A stretch of 64,000 nt of DNA from Aureimonas ureilytica (GTDB lineage: Bacteria; Pseudomonadota; Alphaproteobacteria; Rhizobiales; Rhizobiaceae): positions 1 through 64,000 of the forward strand of contig NZ_LDQA01000025.1 in NCBI RefSeq assembly GCF_001475935.1, written 5' to 3'. A program made the position numbers and the translations under genes. This document shows positions 57,492 to 64,000 of this stretch, piece by piece. Within the stretch, counting starts at the first letter, position 1. The number at the start of each line of letters is the position of its first letter. The notes below the pieces were generated by a model. The model worked only from the letters and a program-made list of their open reading frames with translations, did not search any database and had not been told where the DNA came from.

Positions 57492-58766
57492 TCAGAGCGA
57501 CGGAGAGGTCGTGTCGAAATGCGCGCGCATCCGGCCGATATACCAATTGCAGAATTTCTCGACGAGCATCTCGGTGTGGGGCGAGTAGGGGCCGGGCTCG
57601 TAGGCCGCCGTGCGCGCGCCGGACTGGCAGAAGCCGACCAGCTCGGAGTCCTGCGCGTTGGTCGACATCCAGACGCTGATGAGATTCTCGAGGTCGTAAT
57701 CGACGCCTTCCACCGCGTCCTTATGGACCAGCCATTTGGTGCGCAGGAGCGAGCGCTCGGCATCCAGTGGGATCACCGAGAAGGTGACGGCATGATCGCC
57801 CATGAAGTGATGCCAGGAATTGGGCTGCGTCCAGAAATGTAGCCCGCCCATCTTCGCGCTGGGGAAGCGTCCCATCGGAATGCGGCAGGCGGCCTTGGTG
57901 TCCATCGTGTGGGACTCGCCGTCGCCGTCGAGCGGCAGGCGCTCTGTGCGATAGCCCGTCACCATGTCATCGAGATGCTCCAGCATCCGGCTGGGAATGC
58001 CTTCGTTTTCCCATGCCCGATGGCTGTCGGTCACGAGGCAGCCGTAGCGCGCGGCCTGCTCGCGTTCGGCTTCATCGAGCTCTTCCGGCGCGAAGCCGAA
58101 GCCATAGGCAAACAGCGGCACCGTCAATTCGGGATGGTTGGCCCCGCAATGGTAGCACTCGCGGTTGTTCTCCATCGTGAGCTTCCAATTGCCCGGCTCG
58201 ATCAGATCGTGCTGATAGGCAATCTTGGCCTCGCGAATGTTATGCGGCGCTATATAGGGGCCCATCGCCGCCGCCATCTCGTCGAAATCGGCCGGCGGCT
58301 CCTCCGCAAGGCAGATGAAGATCAGGCCTTCGAGCGAGCGGACATGAACCGGCTTCAGCCCGTGGCATTTGCGATCGAATCCTTCGCCCATATGCTCGGC
58401 GTGAATCAGTGCGCCCGAGAGGTCGTAGGTCCAGGAATGGTAGCGGCAGACGAGATTGCCGACCGTCGTCTTCTCGTCATGCACGAGGCGCGCGCCGCGA
58501 TGGCGGCAGACATTGTGGAAGGCGCGGATCTCGTTATCGTCGTCACGCACGATAAGGATCGCATTCGCCCCGATGTCCACGGTCATCGCATCGCCGGGCT
58601 CCGGCACATCGGGCTCGACGCCGACGAAGATCCAGGTCTGCTCGAAAATCGCTTCCAGATCGGCCGCGAAAATCTCGGGGCTGGTATAGAACGGCGCTTC
58701 CAGCGAATAGTTCGGCCGGCGTCGACGGATCAGCGACAGGAGCGGCGTGGTGGTGCGGTCGAGCAT
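57492..58766 (-). CDS. gbcA: Glycine betaine monooxygenase, Rieske oxygenase subunit
   Basis: A 424-residue Rieske non-haem oxygenase that removes one methyl of glycine betaine as formaldehyde to give dimethylglycine. Rieske ligands are C87/H89 (CRHRG) and C107/H110 (CRYHSW). The mononuclear iron site has H206 and H211 (ENNRECYHCGANHPE) and an Asp near residue 355. The ATG at 58766 follows GGGGAACCG; an upstream GTG lacks such a site. Close relatives also act on stachydrine and carnitine, but the dgc and sox neighbours favour glycine betaine. Confidence 0.92.
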   Translation of the reverse strand: MLDRTTTPLLSLIRRRRPNYSLEAPFYTSPEIFAADLEAIFEQTWIFVGVEPDVPEPGDAMTVDIGANAILIVRDDDNEIRAFHNVCRHRGARLVHDEKTTVGNLVCRYHSWTYDLSGALIHAEHMGEGFDRKCHGLKPVHVRSLEGLIFICLAEEPPADFDEMAAAMGPYIAPHNIREAKIAYQHDLIEPGNWKLTMENNRECYHCGANHPELTVPLFAYGFGFAPEELDEAEREQAARYGCLVTDSHRAWENEGIPSRMLEHLDDMVTGYRTERLPLDGDGESHTMDTKAACRIPMGRFPSAKMGGLHFWTQPNSWHHFMGDHAVTFSVIPLDAERSLLRTKWLVHKDAVEGVDYDLENLISVWMSTNAQDSELVGFCQSGARTAAYEPGPYSPHTEMLVEKFCNWYIGRMRAHFDTTSPSL

Positions 58767-58838
58767 TGACGGTTCCCCGTGAGAGGGTGGCGACATCACT
58801 CAGTCTGGAACCATTCCGAAGTCATAACTTCCATGTTT

Positions 58839-58865
58839 GCGACACAAACTGTCAAAAACGCGACA
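58839..58865 (-). promoter_or_regulatory. Direct repeat upstream of gbcA, candidate GbdR site
   Basis: GCGACA occurs at 58839-58844 and again at 58860-58865, 21 bp apart (two helix turns), as AraC-family dimers prefer. On the transcribed strand this reads TGTCGC twice, about 73-99 bp before the gbcA start codon, with a TTGACA between the copies. Confidence 0.45.
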
Positions 58866-58994
58866 TGCTCGAACATAGTCACATCGCTAATTCTTTGTGC
58901 AATGCGAAGGGCTTAGCAGTTGCGAGGGGCTCGAAATGCAAGCGGCGCCGGCCCTAAGGCCAGAGCCGCCGAATGGAGCGTGATATTTCGCCTG

Positions 58995-59576
58995 TCAGTC
59001 GTAGGAGCGAGCTGCTTCGATGAGATAGCCGAGCGTGTAATTGGCGAAGGATCGCCAGACGTCGATCTGGAATTCCTCCGCACCGATTCGCTGCAGGATG
59101 ATCTCCGTCTTGGCCAGAACCGTGCGGGTCGCCATGCCGACCGGGAAAGCGCGCAGGTCGAGATCGAGGGGGCAGCCGGAGGCGAGGACGCTGGCGGCTT
59201 TCGGACCCGTCAGTGCGAAGCCGAGCGAGCGATGGCTGACCTCGACCATCGAATGTGGAATACCCGCCAGCGCGGCCTGGACCTCGGTGACGATCGCGCC
59301 GGCCTGATCGTAAGGCGCGACGAGCAGCCATTCGTCCGGCCCGAGCCACAGGGCGCGCCGATCCGCTCCCTCGTTGAAGCGGCAGGCCTCCCGCGGCAGG
59401 GCGAGGCCGAAGCTTTCCTCTACGCGGGCGAAGCCATGGTCCTGGCGCAGGCGGAGCGCGAAGCGGGCGCGCGGGCCGAGGCTCTCGATTCGGACGGGCG
59501 AACCGGGGCCGCCGAAAGGCAGGGCGATCGGCGCGGGGCCGGGGGAAATCGCGGCGTCAAGCATTGAGGCGCTCAT
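58995..59576 (-). CDS. soxG: Sarcosine oxidase gamma subunit
   Basis: A 193-residue SoxG with the expected small-subunit fold (GcvT-like). It has FALRLRQD, RALWLGPDEWLLVAP, VEVSHRSLGFALTGPKAASVLASGCPLDLD and QRIGAEEFQIDVWRSFANYTLGYLIEAA. The start could be 59576 or 59564; both overlap the soxA stop, so translation is coupled to soxA. It is the last sox gene; about 230 bp then separate it from gbcA. Confidence 0.88.
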   Translation of the reverse strand: MSASMLDAAISPGPAPIALPFGGPGSPVRIESLGPRARFALRLRQDHGFARVEESFGLALPREACRFNEGADRRALWLGPDEWLLVAPYDQAGAIVTEVQAALAGIPHSMVEVSHRSLGFALTGPKAASVLASGCPLDLDLRAFPVGMATRTVLAKTEIILQRIGAEEFQIDVWRSFANYTLGYLIEAARSYD

Positions 59577-62529
59577 TCGCTTTGTCGTGGAACACGGGAT
59601 CGACGATGGTCGCGGCGATACGCCCGCCCGGCATCGGAATATCGACCGTCTCGCCGATCCGGGCGCGACCGTTGCGCACGAGAGCGATCGCGATGGAGCG
59701 GCCAAGCGTTTCGGAGCGATAGGACGAGGTGACATGGCCGAGCGCGGGGATGGAGGCGGGAGCGGCGGGATCAGTCACGTGATTCACGACCTGCGCGCCT
59801 TCTTCCAAAACCGTCTGCGGCTCCAGCGTCAGAAGGCCCACCATCTGCTTGCGACCGGATGCCGAGAGGGCGGGACGCGCCAGAGAGCGCATGCCGACGA
59901 AATCATGCTTCTTCTTCGCAACCGCCCAGGTGAGGCCGACATCGTCGGGGACGGCCGTGCCGTCCGTTTCCTGGCCGACAATGATGTAGCCCTTTTCGGC
60001 GCGCAGAACGTGCATCGTTTCCGTGCCGTAGGGCGTGATCGCGAAGCTCTGGCCCGCCTGATGAACGGCTTCCCAGACCTTGCGCCCTTCGCTGGCCGGC
60101 ACGTTGATTTCGAAGCCGAGTTCGCCGGTGAAGGACACGCGCCAGAGCCGCATCGGCACGCCGGCGATCCGCCCTTCGCGCCAGGTCATATGCGGCATGG
60201 CCTCTTTGGAAAGATCGACCCCGTCCACCAGCGGCTCGATTACCCGCCGCGCATCCGGCCCCTGTACGGCGATGACGGCCCATTCCTCGGTGGTCGAGGT
60301 CAGCCAGACATCAAGATGCGGCCATTCGGTCTGGAGATAATCTTCCATATGGTTGAGAACGCGCGGCGCGCCGCCCGTTGTCGTCGTGATGTGGAAGCGG
60401 TCTTCCGCGATGCGGGCGATCACGCCGTCATCCATCACGAACCCGTCCTCACGCAGCATGACGCCATAGCGCAGGCTGCCGACGGCGAGTTTCTTGAACG
60501 GGTTGGTGTAGAGCCGGTCCACGAACTCGGCGGCATCCGGTCCGACGACCTCGATCTTGCCGAGCGTGGAGGCATCGAACATGCCGACCGACGTGCGCAC
60601 GGCGCGGCATTCGCGGGCCACCGCCGCATGAATGTCCTCCCCCCCGCGCGGGAAGAAATGCGCGCGCTTCCAGATGCCGACATCCTCGAATTTCGCGCCA
60701 TGCTCCACCGCCCAGCCGTGGATCGGCGTGGTGCGCACGGGGTCGAAAAGCGGCCCGCGCGCGATACCGGCGAAATTCCCGAAGGTCGTGGGCGAATAGG
60801 GTGGGCGGAAGGTGGTGAGGCCGATCGCGGTTTCCGGCCGCTTCAGTTCCTTCGACACGATGGCGAGCGCGTTGATGTTGGACAGGCGCCCTTGGTCGGT
60901 CGCCATGCCCGTCGTCGTGTAGCGCTTCACATGCTCGATGGAGCGGAAGCCTTCCTGCGTCGCGAGGCGAACGTCCTTCGCCGTCACGTCGTTCTGGAAG
61001 TCCACGAAAGCCTTTACCTTGCGCAGATCGCCCGCATGGAAAGTCGCGCCCCGGAACGCGCCATGGCCGACCGGCATCTCCTCGACCCTATAGGGGGAGG
61101 CGCCACCGCCGCCCGCCGCGTGCCCGTCCGCCAGCGCGCCGGCCAGATCGAACACGCCCCGGCAGGCGCCGGCCGAGCGTTCCTGCTCGACCGATTCGGC
61201 CGGGATATAGGCTTCGATCGTCTCGTCCCAACGCATCTTGCCGCGCGACTGCGAGAAGAGCGAAATGGTCGGCGTGAAGCCGCCCGACATCAGAAGGCAA
61301 TCGCATTCCAGCGTTTCGCCCGTCTGCTGACCCTCGCGAACCAGGGTCGCGGAGCGGATGCGAAGACGGCCCGAGGTCGCCGAAACGGCGGTGCCAGGAT
61401 GGATAGCGATGCCGGCTTCGCGCGCCTTCTGCACATAAGGCCCATCGGGCGCGGCGCGCAGATCGGCGATGGCGGCGATGGTGACGCCGCGTGCCTTGAG
61501 GTCGAGCGCCGCGCGATAGGCGCTGTCGCCCGCTGTGACAATGACGGCGCGGTGGCCGGGCAGGACGCCGTAGCGCACCGCATATTGACGCGCGGCCTCG
61601 GCCATGATCACGCCCGGCCGGTCATTGCCGGGGAAGACGAGCGGGCGCTCGATGGAGCCCGTGGCGAAGACGACGCGGCCGGCGCGCACCTGCCACATGC
61701 GCTCGCGCGGCAGATGGCCGGGCGGGTTCGCCAGATGTTCGGTCACCCGCTCGGCGAGGCCCAGCAGATTGTGCGGGTAGAAGCCGAAGGCCGTGGTGCG
61801 CGGCAGAAGCGTCACATTCGGGCGCGAGCGCAGCTCATGCAGCATGTGCATAGCCTGGATCGGCGCGGTGTGCCCGTCCACCACCGCCTCACTCTCGTGC
61901 AGAAGCGAGCCGCCCATTTCGCTCTGCTCGTCGCATAGGATCACACGCTGCGACGGGTCTTCGGATGCTGCCAGCGCGGCGGCAAGGCCCGCCGGGCCGG
62001 AGCCGACCACGAGCACTTCGCAATGGGCGAAGATCTGCGCGTAGCGATCGGGGTCGGGCAGGGTCGGGGAATGGCCGAGACCGGCCGCGCGGCGGATGAT
62101 CGGCTCGTAAAGCTTCTCCCAGGCCGAGCGCGGCCACATGAAGGTCTTGTAGTAGAAGCCGGCCGAGAAGAACTTGCCGAGAATGTCGTTCGCCGCGCCG
62201 ACGTCGAAATTCAGCGACGGCCAACGGTTCTGGCTCAGCGCGTTCAAGCCGGAATAAAGCTCCACTTGCGTCGCGCGCAGGTTGGGCGCGACCCGCGCCG
62301 CGTCACGGCGGATATCGACCAGCGCGTTCGGCTCTTCCGAGCCCGCCGTGACGATGCCGCGCGGGCGATGATATTTGAACGAGCGGCCGACGAGATGGAC
62401 GCCGTTGGCAAGCAGCGCCGAGGCCAGCGTGTCGCCCTGATAGCCGCGATAGCTCTGCCCGTCGAAGGTGAAGCCGAGCGAGGCCGTGCGGTCGATCCGG
62501 CCGCCGGAGGAGGTGCGAAAACGGTTCAT
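59557..62529 (-). CDS. soxA: Sarcosine oxidase alpha subunit
   Basis: A 990-residue subunit of heterotetrameric sarcosine oxidase. The N-terminal [2Fe-2S]-fold-like part (FDGQSYRGYQGDTLASALLANG) is followed by an FAD/NAD domain (VLVVGSGPAGLAAALAASE near residue 170), and the C-terminal 380 residues or so form a GcvT-like folate-binding domain (GMFDASTLGKIEVVGPDAAEFVDRLYTN, then GYIIVGQETDGT). It oxidises sarcosine to glycine and passes the methyl to tetrahydrofolate. GGAGG lies before the ATG, which overlaps the soxD stop (ATGA). Confidence 0.94.
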   Translation of the reverse strand: MNRFRTSSGGRIDRTASLGFTFDGQSYRGYQGDTLASALLANGVHLVGRSFKYHRPRGIVTAGSEEPNALVDIRRDAARVAPNLRATQVELYSGLNALSQNRWPSLNFDVGAANDILGKFFSAGFYYKTFMWPRSAWEKLYEPIIRRAAGLGHSPTLPDPDRYAQIFAHCEVLVVGSGPAGLAAALAASEDPSQRVILCDEQSEMGGSLLHESEAVVDGHTAPIQAMHMLHELRSRPNVTLLPRTTAFGFYPHNLLGLAERVTEHLANPPGHLPRERMWQVRAGRVVFATGSIERPLVFPGNDRPGVIMAEAARQYAVRYGVLPGHRAVIVTAGDSAYRAALDLKARGVTIAAIADLRAAPDGPYVQKAREAGIAIHPGTAVSATSGRLRIRSATLVREGQQTGETLECDCLLMSGGFTPTISLFSQSRGKMRWDETIEAYIPAESVEQERSAGACRGVFDLAGALADGHAAGGGGASPYRVEEMPVGHGAFRGATFHAGDLRKVKAFVDFQNDVTAKDVRLATQEGFRSIEHVKRYTTTGMATDQGRLSNINALAIVSKELKRPETAIGLTTFRPPYSPTTFGNFAGIARGPLFDPVRTTPIHGWAVEHGAKFEDVGIWKRAHFFPRGGEDIHAAVARECRAVRTSVGMFDASTLGKIEVVGPDAAEFVDRLYTNPFKKLAVGSLRYGVMLREDGFVMDDGVIARIAEDRFHITTTTGGAPRVLNHMEDYLQTEWPHLDVWLTSTTEEWAVIAVQGPDARRVIEPLVDGVDLSKEAMPHMTWREGRIAGVPMRLWRVSFTGELGFEINVPASEGRKVWEAVHQAGQSFAITPYGTETMHVLRAEKGYIIVGQETDGTAVPDDVGLTWAVAKKKHDFVGMRSLARPALSASGRKQMVGLLTLEPQTVLEEGAQVVNHVTDPAAPASIPALGHVTSSYRSETLGRSIAIALVRNGRARIGETVDIPMPGGRIAATIVDPVFHDKANERLNA

Positions 62530-62867
62530 CGAGCAACCTCCCCGGACCATGTGCCGACATTGTCTCCGCTGAGCGCCGGGCGATGCTCTTCGACGCCGTC
62601 CGGTCGGGGCTCGCCGATCTTGTAGGTCGTCACGAAGAAGTCGGTTCTCGTATCGCGCACGGCGTTGAAGAAGCGCGCGCAGCCATGGATATGGCGCCAG
62701 CGCTCGGCATGAAGCCCGCGCGGGTTGGAGCGTGTGTAGAGGAAGGCGCCCCAATCGTCCGCACCCACGTCCGACGGCGTTTCCGCGCGCATCACATGCG
62801 CTTCGCCAGCGTAGCGGAATTCGAGTTCGGGGCGGGGGCCGCAATAGGGGCAGGTGATCAGAAGCAT
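62526..62867 (-). CDS. soxD: Sarcosine oxidase delta subunit
   Basis: A 113-residue zinc-binding subunit. The CPYCGPR motif near the start (C6, C9) and the H..HGC pair in RWRHIHGCARFFN are the family zinc ligands. The stretch TRSNPRGLHAERW is conserved in SoxD. It starts 31 bp after soxB. Confidence 0.94.
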   Translation of the reverse strand: MLLITCPYCGPRPELEFRYAGEAHVMRAETPSDVGADDWGAFLYTRSNPRGLHAERWRHIHGCARFFNAVRDTRTDFFVTTYKIGEPRPDGVEEHRPALSGDNVGTWSGEVAR

Positions 62868-62898
62868 TGGTCGGCCTCGCGGGGGAGCAAAGGGCGGG

Positions 62899-64000
62899 TC
62901 AGTGCGCGACGGCGGCGGCCGCCGCCTCGTCGATCAGGACGCCGTCGCGGAAGCGCTCGATCGTGAAAGGCGCGTTGATCGGATGCGGCTCGTCGCGGGC
63001 GATCGTGTGGGCGAAGAGATTGCCGGAGCCCGGCGTCGCCTTGAACCCGCCCGTGCCCCAGCCGCAATTGACGTAGAGACCTGGGACCGTCGTCTTGGCG
63101 AGAATGGGCGAACGGTCGGGCGTGACATCCACGATGCCGCCCCAAGAGCGCAGCATCCGCACCCGGCGAAAATCGGGAAAGAGATCGCAGATCGCATCCA
63201 GCGTGTGATTGGCGATATGGAGCCCGCCGCGCTGCGTATAGGACGTGTAGGCGTCCGTTCCCGCGCCGATCACCAGCTCGCCCTTGTCGGACTGCGAGAT
63301 ATAGGCGTGGATCGTGTTGGACATGACGACGCAGGGCACGACGGGCTTCAACGGCTCCGAGACAAGAGCCTGCAGCGGGTAGCTTTCGAGCGGCATCCGC
63401 AGACCGGCCATGTCCATGACGACCGAGGTATTGCCAGCGGCCACGACGCCGATCTTGCCGGCCTCGATCGCGCCGCGCGTCGTCTCGACGCCCGTCACCG
63501 CGCCGCTGGCCCCGCGCCGGATGGCCGTCACCTCGCAGTTCTGGATGATGTCGACACCCAGCGCCGAGGCCGCGCGGGCATAGCCCCAGGCGACGGCATC
63601 GTGCCGCGCCGTGCCGCCGCGCCGCTGCAGCGCGCCGCCGAGCACCGGATAGCGCATGGTCGAGGCGTCGATATTGAGCGGCGGGCAGTAATCCTTGCAC
63701 TCCTGCGCGCTCAGCCATTCGTTGTCCACACCCGCCAGACGGTTGGCATGGACGTGGCGTTTGAAGACCTGAATGTCGTGAATGTTATGGGCGAGCATGA
63801 GCACGCCGCGCGGGCTGAACATGACGTTGTAGTTCAGATCCTGCGACAGGCCTTCCCAAAGCTTCACGGCATGGTCGTAGAGCGCCGCCGACTCTTCGAA
63901 CAGGTAGTTCGAGCGGATGATCGTCGTGTTTCGGCCCGTATTGCCGCCGCCGATCCAGCCCTTTTCCAGAATCGCCACATTGCGGATGCCGTGCTCCTTG
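62899..64000 (-). CDS. soxB: Sarcosine oxidase beta subunit (5' end missing)
   Basis: The C-terminal 366 or so residues of SoxB, a flavoprotein of the D-amino acid oxidase fold; the N-terminus with its FAD-binding GxGxxG lies outside the window. The readable part starts KEHGIRNVAILEKG. It holds GGGNTGRNTTIIRSNY, and GGTARHDAVAWGYARAA, where the His should bind FMN covalently. SWGGIVDVTPDRSPIL and NCGWGTGGFKATPG, near the C-terminus, form the catalytic and FAD-contact regions. It heads the soxBDAG cluster. Confidence 0.94.
   Translation of the reverse strand, partial: KEHGIRNVAILEKGWIGGGNTGRNTTIIRSNYLFEESAALYDHAVKLWEGLSQDLNYNVMFSPRGVLMLAHNIHDIQVFKRHVHANRLAGVDNEWLSAQECKDYCPPLNIDASTMRYPVLGGALQRRGGTARHDAVAWGYARAASALGVDIIQNCEVTAIRRGASGAVTGVETTRGAIEAGKIGVVAAGNTSVVMDMAGLRMPLESYPLQALVSEPLKPVVPCVVMSNTIHAYISQSDKGELVIGAGTDAYTSYTQRGGLHIANHTLDAICDLFPDFRRVRMLRSWGGIVDVTPDRSPILAKTTVPGLYVNCGWGTGGFKATPGSGNLFAHTIARDEPHPINAPFTIERFRDGVLIDEAAAAAVAH

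Noticed and set aside
59374-61938. An 854-codon open frame antisense to soxA
   Set aside because: The composition is typical of an antisense shadow (many Arg, His, Gly, Asp), and the soxA product is unmistakable on the other strand.
62529-62844. N-terminal extension of SoxA through soxD
   Set aside because: soxD is a real zinc protein in another frame; the SoxA ATG at 62529 has GGAGG before it and the standard N-terminus.

Overview
The window is GC-rich, densely coding DNA, apparently chromosomal, from an alphaproteobacterium. It is most likely a member of the Hyphomicrobiales (Rhizobiales). This rests on the rhizobial-type rhamnose genes, the ChvE/GguAB/GguC sugar system, the ChoXWV choline transporter and an IRO-box-like palindrome upstream of a siderophore receptor. 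An Aurantimonadaceae-type host (Aureimonas and relatives) would fit but cannot be proven here. I see no rRNA, tRNA, CRISPR array, phage gene or insertion sequence.

Layout. 1-11.3 kb holds mixed housekeeping genes: the end of an ABC exporter, a TonB-dependent siderophore receptor, malate dehydrogenase, a SleB-type wall hydrolase, two short-chain dehydrogenases, a D,D-carboxypeptidase, a YuiH-like molybdoenzyme, a small copper-handling group (secreted protein, Csp-type four-helix copper protein, DUF305 protein) and a PAP2 phosphatase. 11.3-25.6 kb is a sugar and polyol catabolic region. On the minus strand it encodes an RbsABC-type importer, an L-xylulose-reductase-like SDR, a xylitol-dehydrogenase-like enzyme, an AraC regulator, and rhaK, rhaU and rhaR. 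Divergently it encodes rhaD, rhaI and a SIS-domain protein. 25.6-28.6 kb holds small or orphan genes (KGG-like protein, secreted repeat protein, single-domain receiver) and a MATE pump.

28.8-41.6 kb is an oxidative L-arabinose/D-galactose locus: gguC (AraD1), aldose 1-dehydrogenase, aldose epimerase, an IlvD/Edd sugar-acid dehydratase, an SMP-30 lactonase, dgoK and dgoA. It is followed by two tandem chvE-like binding-protein genes and gguA-gguB. The lactonase and dehydratase steps can serve both sugars. GguC would then take the arabinose branch, and DgoK plus DgoA the galactose branch.

42.1-64 kb is an almost complete choline-to-glycine island. ChoXWV imports choline, and BetA and BetB oxidise it to glycine betaine. 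GbcAB, DgcAB with EtfAB, and SoxBDAG remove the methyl groups one by one to give glycine. GbdR, encoded inside the demethylation operon, is the likely activator. The most striking feature is one 703-codon open frame that joins the TetR repressor BetI to betaine aldehyde dehydrogenase BetB. It faces choXWV across an intergenic region with a perfect BetI-like palindrome. It would be an autoregulatory repressor-enzyme, with a one-base indel (real or from sequencing) as the main alternative explanation.
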